DNA from: Polytrichum commune
Taxonomy: Eukaryota; Streptophyta; Polytrichopsida; Polytrichales; Polytrichaceae
Assembly: GCA_950295325.1 (NCBI GenBank)
Contig: OX485804.1
Coordinates: 50,952,429-51,016,428 of the forward strand
Reading direction: 5' to 3'
DNA length: 64,000 nt
The notes under the pieces were generated by a model. That model saw only the letters and a program-made list of their open reading frames with translations. It did not search any database and was not told where the DNA came from. The first letter of the stretch is position 1. The number at the start of each line of letters is the position of its first letter. Of this stretch, positions 21,993-33,224 are shown piece after piece. Made by a program: the position numbers and the translations under genes.

Positions 21993-22343
21993 AGGTAGGG
22001 GTGGCAATTTCCGTGCGGGTCCTAAAGTCGACCCCTATGTCGGAAGCACCTATCAAGGTGCTTTTACCGTTCACAGCGCTGCCATCATTTCATTGGCTGC
22101 CAGCGGTCGGTTTTAGAAATCCACCCTGTGGATATACCACGTACCCTATGTGCGAGTGTTGGTCACTCTACAAGGTTTCCTTTAAAAATTTGTAGGAAAT
22201 CATAAACATGCTGGAAAATTTTGATTTTTTCATAGTTGCTCTTGCATCAGCTTTGCGGAGCGCTCAAAATTAAAAAAAAAAAATAGTTTCAGCATCCCAA
22301 CTAGGCACATCTGAAATTTGGACAGAAATTGCCACCCCTACCT
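21993..22343. mobile_element. MITE with AGGTAGGGGTG ends and TA target site (351 bp)
   Basis: The ends are AGGTAGGGGTGGCAATTTC and its exact inverse GAAATTGCCACCCCTACCT. Both are flanked by TA (21991-21992 and 22344-22345), as in Tc1/mariner-type insertion. Non-coding, with an A-rich tract near 22270. An internal palindrome (AAGCACCTATCAAGGTGCTT) lies near 22046. A second copy is at 62139-62524. Confidence 0.85.
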
Positions 22344-22345
22344 TA

Positions 22346-24364
22346 GGTTTGTCATCCTCTCATCGTGGTTTCTCGACGAGGGCAGAATGTCAATTATGAG
22401 GACACATAACGCACTACCACTTACATACTGCCTGGCCGACACATGTTGTTGTTAATGATGTTGATGATGATCTCCCCAAAGCCAATGACTGCGGCGACGA
22501 TTAAAAAATTGCTGTTGTGCCCAGAGTGTTTGTGTATTTCACGTGTGTCTGCCTCTTCGGGCTCTCCATATGTTCACTGTTGGCATTCTTGCTTGCACCA
22601 CATGGCCACTGCTATCATGTCGTCGCATGGAGGCTTGGATCTGATCATTGTCTCTCCAAGCTGCACAAGAATTAACAATCCCACAAAAATGGTCTGCAAG
22701 GTGCCACAAAGAGTCGTATGATTTTTGACCACCGATTTTAGACTGCGGACTCGATGATGCCGCAGATTGGTGATGAATTCTGTGAGCCAGTGCAAGTGTG
22801 CTTAATCATTTTGCACTTGAGTTCCGCTGCAAGTTCTCAAGGCGTGCAAGTTGCAAATTATTTGGAAATGTTTGCCTGAGGACATGAGTGTAAGGTCATC
22901 AGGGTGGGCTTGCATTAAGGTCCAGGCCTGCGAAAATTGGGGTGCAAACATGATCAACATATGAGTCCTTAACAATTGTCCTGTGTCATTGAAAGAAATA
23001 TGTGAATCTACCACTCTGATACATCTGCAGGTTTTACAGTGATGTAGGATGGTTTTACAGTGATGTATGTTAATTACGCAAGACTCATATGCTTGTCGTA
23101 AAATTAATATATGAAATTTGTACTTTTAGCTGATTGTTTAAAAAGTCAAGTGATTATGATTCATTTTGAAATTTATATCATTTTGAAAAGGAACATGCTT
23201 TTAAAGTGATCTAGTGGAGATCAAGGATAATGATTTGCATTCCAAGTGTATGGGTCAAAAAGGAATTCTTTGATCATGTCTCTTGTATGTGAACTCCAAA
23301 TAAGGTCTCGGATTCATTATTTTATGATACATCTTTGATTCAAGTTGAAACCTCCATGTCTTTAGGGGTTAATGGTCCTACATCTACACTCAAGATTGGA
23401 TCCAAGCTTGAAGATTAGTTTAGGAGGAGAGTTTCTTGAGTGGTGACCATTGAGACTAGGCAAGAAAGTGATGCCACATTAACACCACTTCATATTTTCA
23501 TACATACGACCCTGTCCCTGGCGAACTCCTTGGGTCTAAAATTTTGCTCTCAACTAATAGAAGTGTTAAATGGTTTTGGAGTTCATTGGTCTTGGACACT
23601 AATCTTACCCCCTATGTAAACCCACCCTACTAAGTGGGCCTAAAGCGGATATTTTAAGCTCTTCACCCACTTCTCCAAGGATATCAAACACTTGGTTAAT
23701 AAGTATAAGATGATTATCAAAGCCAAATTAAGGCCATAGCCATATTCCTCATATTATTTGGAGGTTGCATGACTATCTTAATCATAATCAAAGTGAAGAT
23801 TTCTTTAATCTTGAAAGATTCTATAGCCCCCCCTTGGTTGGGGCATCCCATGGTTATATTCTCAGGGCCCACATGAATGCACACTGCTTAATAATGTTAT
23901 GTCAAGTTGGACCCGTTTCCTCATACTCATATTGCTGGAATTTTGGTCCCTTTGGCAAGTTTATTCTTGACACAAGGTAGGAGCACCTTAAACCTAGAAG
24001 TGAAGGTTTTTGGCATACATATGGTAGTCATATAAACCGGATTTTTTTTTATTTCCAAGTAAGAAAAAAAGATCATGTAACTTGCAAGTTTCTTTCCTCA
24101 TGCCCCCCCCCCCCCCCCAAGACAAAATTTTGAAGTGAAAACTATGTTGGCAACCCAAACTGTTCAGGGGGGCCTAATGTTCACATGATGAACACTCTCA
24201 ATGACAACAAGTACTTATTATACAAAATTTTAAGGGTGTTGGGTTTGGGTGATGTCTGGGTTGAAGGTTCGCCTACCTTATGATTCTCTAAGCAAGGGTA
24301 ACATGCAGGTGGATTGAGCAATGTTAAGTATTTATTCTTGAATGATCATATGGATATTAGTCCC
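22346..24364. other. Gene-poor spacer
   Basis: No gene is recognised in either strand. A run of 16 C lies at 24103-24118 and a C-rich tract near 23827. Longer open frames (22443-22721, 22574-22795) have no recognisable protein features. Confidence 0.35.
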
Positions 24365-24560
24365 CCCCAATTATGTTGACTAATGAATGTAATATAGTTA
24401 AAGAATGATGAACACGTTCTCCAATCGCTTCTACACACATGTCTTTTTCATGTCCATTTTTAGACCCACACCCAACCACACACCAATGCAAACTATATAC
24501 TTGTGTCCACTCAAGACAGCGTAGAGGCAAATAAGGTCCACTTACCTTAGCACCAATTTC
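24365..24560 (-). repeat. Dispersed repeat family A, copy 5 (inverted)
   Basis: On the minus strand it reads GGTAAGTGGACCTTATTTGC, ...GTGTGGTTGGGTGTGGGTCT, ...ATGGACATGAAAAAGACATG, ...GATTGGAGAACGTG, matching the 5' half of the family. Confidence 0.55.
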
Positions 24561-24951
24561 AAGTGATTTTGATGATGTGAAGTACATTCGTATAGTTTCT
24601 ACTATCTTGGAAGCGCTTGGATGCCAATGATTCACAAATATTCATTTTTATTTTATTTTCAACGTCTCAATGGCAAGAATTTCTTCTTTCTAAAAAATTA
24701 TAAAAAAAAGGAAAAGAGATGTCAATGAATGTGAGCCCATTCGCCTTATACAGATCACCATTTTCTCTCACACTAAGTTACTCACATATTGGTCTTTGAA
24801 TTCAGTTGATGGCCAACTATATATCCCACTCCCCAAGAAAGACATAGAGTTGGAGTTTAGCTGAAAATGAAGCTCATTTTATTCTAGATTTCCCCCTTAA
24901 ATAATTTCAGTTGGAGATAGGTTTGCTTTCCTTTTGCGCAAGGTAAGCTCA

Positions 24952-25438
24952 GGGCCACTTCACACACGAGCCAAGAGCCGTGACCATGAAATTGTGAGAG
25001 CCCAAAAGAACGTGTCCCAAGGCCGTCCCAACACACCTCCCAAATCACGCAGTGTGGTCACGGACCCTCAAGTGTAGTGTGAAGCCATAAGTGACCGGCC
25101 CCTATTTCAATGAACTTCTATTCACACGGGTCCTCACACATGATAAAATAGAATAAACCAACGGTTGCGAGCGTTCGGAGTACTATGGTCTCCCGGTTTT
25201 GGGTTAGGCCCACCTTCAAGAGGTGGTTATGAAAAATAGTCCAAGTGACCATGAAACATGATCCATTGGATGCCACATAGGAATCCACGTAGACTTTACA
25301 TCCATCTTGCATTCACGTACTCCGTTGGTCCCTCAAGCGTAGTGTGAAGCGAACTTGGACTGGCTCCGCGTTTCCCACCAATGAGAGTGCTTGAAGTGTA
25401 ATGGTCACGGGCTCTCAGTCTCGTGTGTGAAGTGGCCC
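24952..25438. mobile_element. Tourist/Harbinger-like MITE, copy 1 (487 bp)
   Basis: The ends are GGGCCACTTCACACACGAG and its inverse, continuing to AGAGCCCGTGACCAT-like sequence (about 40 bp arms). The flanks are TCA on both sides (24949-24951 and 25439-25441), a 3-bp duplication in the style of PIF/Harbinger elements, whose ends usually start GGG/GGC. Non-coding. A second, interrupted copy lies at 49921-51315, and this copy serves as the natural empty site for the insertion there. Confidence 0.8.
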
Positions 25439-25469
25439 TCAGTGTAAGGTAGTCTCGAGTCTTTCTTTC

Positions 25470-25700
25470 GAGTCAACTCAATTAGCATGTGGATATTCAT
25501 AGTTAAGATATGCGGCCTTGTTATGGACACTTCCAACTTTGCACTCTATGTTGGTTGTTGGATAACATTTGCAAAGCATGAAGATTGTCAAGTCAAGTTT
25601 TAGAATCAAATTTGAGATGCAAATGTTAGAAGTGTTCAAAGTGAAGATTCTTTTTCTCTTCAAGTGTCACATAAGTATTCTCAATTGTGTTTACTATATT
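25470..25700 (-). repeat. Dispersed repeat family A, copy 6 (inverted)
   Basis: On the minus strand it reads TTGAAGAGAAAAAGAATCTT then CACTTTGAACACTTCTAACA, ATTTGCATCTCAAATTTGAT, and ends with a TTGGAAGTGTCCATAACAAG segment. It lies just beyond the Tourist-like element. Confidence 0.6.
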
Positions 25701-25795
25701 AAACTTAAAAAAAGTGTTCTATATTTGAGCAAATAATTACATCTCATTGTGACATAACTCTTGTTTTATACCATTTATAATTATAAGCCTTGCCA

Positions 25796-25830
25796 TCTAT
25801 ATAGATATAGATATAGATATAGATATATTA
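25796..25830. repeat. (TATAGA)n microsatellite
   Basis: A run of the six-base unit ATATAG/TATAGA, about five copies, between 25796 and 25830. Confidence 0.9.
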
Positions 25831-25864
25831 CCGATTGACCTAACATTGACGTACTTCTAGTCGC

Positions 25865-26045
25865 TTCTAAGTATACCATTTATGGTATTTAGTGTCATGT
25901 ACACTATTTGTTAAGGCCTAAACTAGATGCCTAGAGGTCTTAAAGTGTCATGCCTGCTAATTGCCAATATGACATCATTCGTCAACATAAGGAACTTCTT
26001 TTTAAGTGAAAAAATGTCTACATCACATGCCGTTACTCTAGGGAG
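25865..26045 (+). repeat. Dispersed repeat B, copy 1
   Basis: It shares TATGGTATTTAGTGTCA, GATGCCTAGAGG and CTAATTG-CAA-ATGACA with the inverse of 31505-31680. It is non-coding and only these two copies are seen here. Confidence 0.55.
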
Positions 26046-26479
26046 TTAGCCTTTTTGACACAATCTTGGTGTACTTCTAGTCTCATAATCCTTTTGGCTT
26101 CCTAGACATTAAAATAATTGTCATTTCATTTCAATTCATTTTTTATTATATTAAGGAAAATAGTATTCAACCATGTCCACTCATGCCCGCATGGTATTGC
26201 TCTCTTTTGGGGGTGAGTAGATTATGCATACCATAGATTGGTTGAAAATGTGATCTTCAAATAATCAAATGTTGGAGCATTTCTTGAAATGTGAGCATTC
26301 CATAATATAGAGGATAACCATGATTCACAAAATTATGATAAGGATTTTGAAATTGATAGACTCTGTCAACATCTACATCTAGGAAGGAAAAGATTTGTTA
26401 GTAACAAAATACTTATTCAATAACAAGATTTGACCATTTAAAATTGAGAATTCCATTTTGGGACATTTAGGTCATTGAG

Positions 26480-28530
26480 GTTAAAATCACCAAAGTATTT
26501 CAAAACAACCAAGTCTTAAAGTAAAAGTTTTGTTGCAACTATTATGGACAACATAGCTAGAATGGACACAATTTAAGACTAATTTTCATCTCACACCTAG
26601 AATCTAGGAATGTCATAGTTTTGTTCAATTTGGGTACACTGCACAGAAAAGGTACACATATCTTGAGTACAGACTTGAAGGGTACATAGACCCAAGTCGA
26701 TTTACATGTTATGTAAAAGTTTTTTGGAAGGTATGTGCACCTATCATGGAAAATATAGCTAGAATGGACTCAATCTAAGAATGATTTTCATCTCACACCT
26801 GGAATCTAGGAACGTCATAGTTTTGTCATAGTTTGGGTACACTATACATAAAAGGTTCGTACATATCTTGAGTATGAACTTGAAGGGGACATAGGCCCAA
26901 GTTGATTTACATGTTATGTAAAAGTTTCTTGGAAGGTGTGTGCACCTATTATGGAAAGTGTAGCTAGCATGGACTCAATCCAAGATTGATTTTCATTTCG
27001 ACCCTAGAATCTAGGAATGTCATAGTTGTGTTAAGTTTGGGTACATTGCACATAAGGTTGAGGCATCTATAACCAATATAGTAAGAGAGTTTGCATATGT
27101 TTAGGAGGACTAATAGTGGGAAATTATTTTTCTTCCAATGAGAAACATATTCTAAGGAGAATGCAATTATTATACAAAAATCATGAATATGGAAATTGCT
27201 ACAAATTTCGAAGCGTAAATTTTAGGGTTACACATAGTCAATCTATAGTTTAACCCATAACCATTCGTCTAAATGCTACTCCTTGGCTACAACAGTTGTC
27301 AAAACTCTTATGAGGGTAATCAATCCCAAGCTGCCACCGCATAAACTTTAACTTTGTTTGCCTAAAAGTGCTAGATCTCATCCATGTCGGCATTACATGA
27401 CCCCAATGAGTGGTTAAATGGACCTGGTAAACTGTGGATGCCTCAACCTTAAAAGGTGCATATATCTTCAGTACAAACTTGAAGGGGCATAGGTCCAATT
27501 TGATTTACATCCTATGTAAAAGTTTCTTGTAAGACACGTGCACCTATTATGAATAGTGTAGCTAAAATGAACATAATCTAAGATTGATTTCCATCTCACA
27601 TCTAGAATCCAAGAACGTCATAGTTTTGTTCAGTTTGGGTACACTGCACATAAAAGGTGCACATTTCTTGATTATGAACTTGAAGGGGACATAGATCCAA
27701 GTCGATTTACATGCTACATAAAAGTTTCTTGTAAGACATGTGCACCTATCATGGAAAGTGTAGCTAAAATGAACATAATCTAAGATTGATTTCCATCTCA
27801 CATCTAGAATCTAAGAACATCCTCGATTTGTTCAGTTTGGGTACACATGCACATAAAAGGTGCACATATCTTGATGACAAACTTGAAGGGGACATAGATC
27901 CAAGTCGATTTACATCCTATGTAAAAGTTTCTTGTGAGACACGTGCACCTATTATGAACAACATAGCTAAAATGAACATAATCTAAGATGGATTTCCATC
28001 TCACATCTAGAATCTAAGAACGTCATAGTTTTGTTTAGTTTGGGTACACTGCACATGAAAGGTGCACATATCTTGATTACAAACTTGAAGGGGACAAAGA
28101 CCCAAGTTGATTAACATCCTATGTAAAAGTTTCTTGTAAGGCACGTGCACCTATTATGAACAACGTAGCTAAAATGAACATAATCTAAGATGGATTTCCA
28201 TCTCACATCTAGAATCTAAGAACGTCATAGTTTTGTTTAGTTTGGGTACACTGCACATGAAAGGTGCACATATCTTGAGTACGAACTTGAAAGGAACATA
28301 GGCCCAGTTCGATTTACATGTTATGGTAAAGCTTCTTGTAAGACATGTGCACCTATCATGGAAAGTATAGCTAGAATATACACGATCTAAAATCGAGATT
28401 CATGTCACACGTAGAATCTAGGAATATCATAGTTGTGTTCAGGTTGGGCACACTGCCCATAAAAGGTGCACGTGTCTTAGTACAAACTTGAAGAAGACAA
28501 TAGGCCTGAGTTGATTTACATGCAAATCTC
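26480..28530 (+). repeat. Satellite-like tandem array, ~203 bp period, 8-9 units
   Basis: The landmark TTTGGGTACACTGCACATAA occurs near 26626, 26830, 27035, 27635, 27834, 28038, 28241 and 28443, giving a steady 199-205 bp spacing apart from one interruption. Other landmarks are AAAGGTGCACATATCTTGA, AAACTTGAAGGGGACATAG, GTCGATTTACATGTTATG, TAAAAGTTTCTTG, GTGCACCTATCATGGAAA, ATCTAAGATTGATTTCCATC and TAGAATCTAGGAACGTCATA. Units in the second half are more alike than the outer ones. The interruption is a 395 bp transposable element at 27055. The period is not a multiple of three and open frames stop within a unit or two, so the array does not code. Confidence 0.88.
27055..27449. mobile_element. 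TA-target MITE inserted in the satellite (395 bp)
   Basis: Perfect 13-bp inverted ends AGGTTGAGGCATC / GATGCCTCAACCT. The flanks are TA on each side (27053-27054 and 27450-27451). Neighbouring satellite units read CACATAAAAGG with a single TA, so they are natural empty sites and prove a TA duplication. Non-coding interior. This is a different family from the AGGTAGGGGTG elements, though the end also begins AGGT. Confidence 0.88.
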
Positions 28531-28817
28531 GTATGGGGCAGATGTCCCATAATGGGCTGCCTCTAAAAGCTGCATGATGCATCATGTCCCCTCTCTGAAA
28601 TCCAACTGATTTTGGGGACCAATGCTAGCTGGGATTGGCTCATTCTGGAATACATATTACTTCCGTATGCAAGCATATGGGGCTACTCCTTGGAAACCGA
28701 CACATAAATAACGATCTTATTATCTGAGTTTCGAACTTCAAGGCATAGGGTAGTCGTGTCTTAGGTGGCCACGTTTTCTGCTTCTGATATAGCAGCCTTT
28801 GATTTTATGTTTTTTTT

Positions 28818-28835
28818 GGGGGGGGGGGGGGGGGG
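28818..28835 (+). repeat. Run of 18 G
   Basis: T-rich then 18 uninterrupted G. It can form G-quadruplex structures and is error-prone in sequencing. The element at 52988 has similar G/C runs at its ends. Confidence 0.9.
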
Positions 28836-28894
28836 ATCTTCCACACTCGGGTTTTCGAGGTGCTTGTAAATGTGTGTGGAGGAGATGGCAAAAA

Positions 28895-29130
28895 ACTCCA
28901 ATCAATGATCGGGGAGGACCGGCAGTTAGTTACGGATGAACCGGTTGAGTTTGAGAAATAACCAAGCGGTTGAATTTCATCAAGACTGCAGGAGAATTGC
29001 CGATCATTTTAGAGGAATCTATAGAATGTATCTCAATTTAGAAAAGGAGAATCGGAGTATGTCAACATGTAACTGGTTGGACTTGCAAACACTAGGATCT
29101 CAACTGGTTATGCTCAAAAAATCTCCCCGA
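28895..29130 (+). repeat. Dispersed coding-like repeat C, copy 1
   Basis: It starts GATCGGGGAGGACCGGCAGT, then TAGTTACGGATGAACCGGTT and GAGTTTGAGAAATAACCAAG. Translated, the opening reads MIGEDRQLVTDEPVEFEK then a stop. It shares about 200 bp with 34800-35010, including GGTTATGCTCAAAAAATCTC near 29104. A third partial copy is at 60335-60400. The source protein is not recognised. Confidence 0.55.
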
Positions 29131-29159
29131 TCACTGACTCCAATATCAATTTAGAGTTG

Positions 29160-30851
29160 GTGAGAGTTTGGAGTGAATTTTTGAGCACGAGATTCTACGA
29201 AGGTAGAAAAACACGAAAAGCGGTGGTGAATGACCACTATTGGTGTCCTAGACTAGGAGTGAAATGATTCTTGTACGGACCCTAAATTGGCTGATTGTAA
29301 ATGTCGTGGGGCAAAAAGGATGTAGTGATGTGTCGGATGCAGTGATTCGTTGGACAGGTCATGTTTCACACCGCGTGGGATGACTTTTGGGTGCCCTTGA
29401 GGTAATTGCTTTGGGTGTATTTGGATGCAGAGTAGGATATTTGGATGCTCAAATTAGGGGGACTATGTACAAGTGGGAGGCTTGACTTACTTGCCTCTTT
29501 GTGAAAATGTGACTAATTACTTACATGGAACAAAATATGAAACAACATGTAGTCCTCATCATATGCTCTACTCCATCTCTGGAAAACATTGAACCGATTT
29601 CAAGCCACTCGTTGTGGCCGAATTAACTTATTTTCACCATTTTCCGTATGTCTACCTTATCCATCAATTAGCCATGTAGGCCTTCTCATGGAAGGTGTTT
29701 TTGTTATTTTAGATACACTCCCATGTTGAGCCAAATGTCATGTATTTTGGGTGTTCAATCACCTAGAATAGACCATTTGAGAACATTGTGCCATTGATGG
29801 GTGCATCCGCTTTCAAATATGGTTACATGCCTTCATGAAATTAGTTGCATGGTAGAGTTGATTTGGTCACATTTCAGGTAATATACATTCCGGAGGATAG
29901 AAATTCAACATGTCAACCTTGAGATAGATATTCCATGACCGATGGTGTTGGATTAAGACACTTCTCCTTTACATTGCAACAAATGACATTCAAGGTTGCA
30001 AAAACGTTTTCCTCTTTTAAGTTGGGCCCGAGTTGGGGGGGCCCCGTCACTCTTATCGAGGTAAAGGAGGTGAAGGATATAAAGAGGAATCGTTCGAGAG
30101 AGAGTTACCGTATACAAGCGTGTCTCTCATATTTGGCACTTTGGTGTTAAATTGCAATTTTCTGAGGTTTCACGTGAGATTCTATAGAAGTTGAAACTAA
30201 TAAAGAAATGACACATGACACTTTACTCAAATTTTGAATAATTTGCACCTACCAACTTATCACCTCCAGTAATTCACAATCCTATTCTTTAGGAATTCAT
30301 CATACTCACTCCAAAGTCGAATCGCCTTTAAATGCTAAACTAACATGTTAGAATATCGATTACTACATGTTCACCCTAGTAGGCCCAAAGATTCATTGGG
30401 TCCGGATGAAAGAGCAAGATATGTAACCCCATCCAACAAAGGCCTAGACTCTACTACCTTTGTTGTGTAGGATGAGAATGACCAAAAGAAGCCAAAACCA
30501 TGTGCAAAGACATCGAATTGCAGTCTTTTGTATGGACAAGTGGTGGGCCCCGGGGGATACCCTTGGACCAATGGGGACATGGCTCGCCACCGATTGGCCA
30601 TCCACCAATGGGGACCCATATTTGGTTGTTTCTTGTCCTCATCCCACGTGCATGGTTTTGTTATGTATCCCTAGTAGCCATGCGAGCAAATTAAAATCCC
30701 ATGCTGCAGGTCAACCAGCAACGGTCGGCCTATGTATATATGGACAATCTAAACATCTTACCAAACCCTACCTATAAGTGGGATACCCTACCTAAAAGTC
30801 TTTTGGACATGGCTCACTTGACATGTGTCACCTTGGGTCCATTCTAATATA
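29160..30851. other. Gene-poor spacer
   Basis: No gene is recognised. A GC-richer stretch at 30530-30620 holds GGGCCCCGGGGGATACC and two CCAATGGGGAC segments, but no convincing coding signal. The overlapping frames around 30370-30780 look like chance. Confidence 0.35.
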
Positions 30852-30990
30852 AGGTAGGTATACCCAAAACCATCACCGAACCTAAAACCACCACTATGTA
30901 CCAAATGCGTACATTTGTTGCTTCCACATGCATGCATGTGGTACATACTGGTGGTTTTAAGTTCGGTGACGGTTTTGGGTATATCTACCT
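30852..30990. mobile_element. TA-target foldback MITE (139 bp, ~52 bp arms)
   Basis: The left arm AGGTAGGTATACCCAAAACC, ATCACCGAACCTAAAACCAC is mirrored by GTGGTTTTAAGTTCGGTGAC, GGTTTTGGGTATATCTACCT at the right. It is flanked by TA (30850-30851 and 30991-30992). The loop contains ACATGCATGCATG. The terminal AGGTAG is shared with the 351 bp family at 21993. Confidence 0.85.
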
Positions 30991-30999
30991 TAGACATGC

Positions 31000-31160
31000 C
31001 TAAACTAAACACGACAACAATATGGACAACTACATTTGAGTGGTTTGTGGTTATGTGTGTATTTGGGAATGGAAAGAAATAAGACACATGTTTAAAAGAA
31101 TTTGGACTACATGCTCAAAATGTGCTAACCATTTTATATGACTATGTTTCATATCCTACG
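31000..31160 (+). repeat. Dispersed repeat family A, copy 7 (partial)
   Basis: GACAACTACATTTGAGTGGT, GTGGTTATGTGTGTATTTGG, AGACACATGTTTAAAAGAAT and TTGGACTACATGCTCAAAAT match the family's 5' half. Confidence 0.55.
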
Positions 31161-31211
31161 AGGAAATGAGTGCAAAGAGGAAAGTATCCAAATAACACAC
31201 GTCTAACTTAA

Positions 31212-31708
31212 AGGTTCGTTCACACTGTAAAGTTGGTTGTGTTGTAGTTGTGATTAACCACCACAATCGATCACAACTATAAGATTTTATCATTCACATT
31301 TGTCTTGTGCGAATCCGTATGGTTGTGGTTGATGGTGGGGTCGGTCTTTTAGCGTGGATCTATCATTGATTTAGGTCTATGGCTCGAGAGGAGAATAGTT
31401 AGAGGGATTGTTATCCTTATTGGCCTTGGATTGTGGTGTTACAATGGTTGCTTCCTCAACTTTCTCCTCGGACCTTGGCCTTGAAGCTCTTCAATGATGC
31501 CACATGAGCATGAACAAATTAAATATAAACTTCAAAAAGTTACTTATGCTGACAAATACCTAGTGTCATGTTGACAATTAGCGAAAAATGACACTACTAG
31601 GCCTCTAGGCATCTGGTTTAGACCATTCATCAATAATGCATGTGACACTAAATACCATAATTAGTGTATCCCTACCACAACCACAACCACTCCCAACATA
31701 AACGACCC
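31212..31708. mobile_element. TTAA-flanked inverted-repeat element (497 bp)
   Basis: The ends are AGGTTCGTTCACACTG...AGTTGGTTGTGTTG and the inverse of GGGTCGTTTATGTTGGGAGT, ...GGTTGTGGTTGTGG. The immediate flanks are TTAA on both sides (31208-31211 and 31709-31712). TTAA duplication is typical of piggyBac, but a Harbinger-type TTA/TAA with a shared base is equally possible. The interior contains repeat B (31505-31680, inverted). The arms are imperfect. Confidence 0.6.
31505..31680 (-). repeat. Dispersed repeat B, copy 2 (inverted)
   Basis: Inverse of the repeat at 25865-26045; it lies inside the TTAA-flanked element. Confidence 0.55.
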
Positions 31709-31871
31709 TTAAGAAGAAAAATCAAAATCACGTTTTTGTGTCAAATGTGACCCAAAAATGATGTCCCAAAAATCCTACTAGTAGAGCAAAAAGGCCCAAA
31801 ATAGTTGAGAGTTTGCTTCCAAAAATGGGAATAGTTGCAAGACTTAGCATGACTTAAGCGCCAAGTTGTCT

Positions 31872-33197
31872 CTAAAGTCTATGACTACCAAAGTAGTGTT
31901 TGTACCTAAAGTGACTTGATGGCGGTGCCACCGATTCTTCTTCTTCTGCCATTGTTGCTACTTCATCTTGCACCAATCTCACAAGTTGGACTGCTAGCAT
32001 GGGATGAGTGTGGGCTAGATCCATGAAACCATCAGTACCTATCACGTGACCCCACTCTGTTGTGATATAACTAGAAATGTAGTTAGCACAATTATCATCT
32101 AGACCAAATTCGGTAGCACAAACAAAGTAACCACAACAATTTTCAATTGTCAAAAAAGACTTCACCAATTTGGACAAAGTGGGAAACACATGGATTACTT
32201 CATACTTATAACACATGTCGATGAGCTTGTTGAGGTGTTTGTCCACGACATCGTTCTTCAGCACCATCTCGCACTCCGCACCTGCATACAACATGACCAA
32301 AAATAGCTTTGACACCTTGTGCTAACTTTTGTGCACATACTATTTTGGTGCTCGTTCTTCATAGGCTTGCCATATACATAACATTATTAAATGAAACACA
32401 CTACAAATTTGATTACTAATATCTTTGAAAGCACCTAGCTACTAGTCCCTTATACTCTCACTACAATTGTAGGGTGAAACTATTAGATTTTTTTAAATAC
32501 TAACTTGTAATTTCCATTTAATATATTGTAATTCTTCAATTACATATTCTATAAAATTCAAGTAGTTTGATGATCAATATACATCATTTCCAATGGATGT
32601 TTTATATCCAACATAGATATCAACCAACTAAAAATGAAGCAATGAAATCACATTAGCTCATTTGGTCAACCTCCCAATTGACATCCCTGATAGATTTTTG
32701 ACTAGCCTATGAAAAAATAAAATAAAACAACATCACAATAGTTTGCCCAGTCCACGTGTCTAGTCCACTTTCAACTACTTTGCTTGGACCCATCATTGTG
32801 GACGGTTGATGGCATAGTCGACTATCACTTCTATTGTGGCAACCATCCAAACATTTATGGCATCAATCTTCATAACTCAATTCTCGCATTTCATACCTGA
32901 ATACAAGAGGACTAGAAACAATTTCAACACCTCAACATCTGTGTCTATGAGCTCCACAACACCTGTCTGGTGCTCTTGCATCCCACACGTGAACATCGTG
33001 TTGAAGACGGGTGAAGAGAGCGTGAGCATTGAGCGGTGTGCCTTCACCACCTCGCCTCCTGCAGCTTTCAAGGTGACGTCGGCATCGATCGCTTCTCCTA
33101 GCATCTTCATCATGTATTTCCAACAATGTGATCCGGTAGTGGTTAATGCATACTCATCTAAAAATTCACCAACTTCAATATTCTTGGAGTCCTCCAT
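31872..33197 (-). CDS. Short BTB/BACK-like protein, locus 2 (2 exons)
   Basis: Minus-strand gene: exon 1 33197-32897, exon 2 32281-31872, intron 32896-32282 (GT-AG, phase 1), 236 residues. It is a close paralogue of loci 1 and 3. The BTB core reads DADVTLKAAGGEVVKAHRSM, then FNTMFTCGMQEHQTGVVEL. Exon 2 holds HLNKLIDMCYKYEVIHVFPT and the BACK-like ENCCGYFVCATEFGLDDNCA. The C-terminus is short (MAEEEESVAPP) and lacks the long acidic run of locus 1. The methionine at 33197 sits in a strong context (G at -3, G at +4) and matches the starts of loci 1 and 3. An in-frame ATG at 33224 would add nine residues (MCKAQAFGD). Unspliced RNA would end after MKCEN, as in both paralogues. No stop or frameshift is seen, so it looks intact. 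Role: probably a CUL3 adaptor-type BTB protein of unknown target. Confidence 0.75.
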
Positions 33198-33224
33198 ATC
33201 CCCAAACGCTTGCGCCTTGCACAT

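Noticed and set aside
24103-24118. Run of 16 C as the end of a transposon like the one at 52988
   Set aside because: I found no matching inverted run or 8-bp duplication nearby.
27562-28004. Minus-strand frames of 66-79 codons with repeated peptide (DYVHFSY, WIYVPFKF)
   Set aside because: They are satellite units read in one frame. The ~203 bp period shifts the frame each unit, so no continuous repeat protein is possible.
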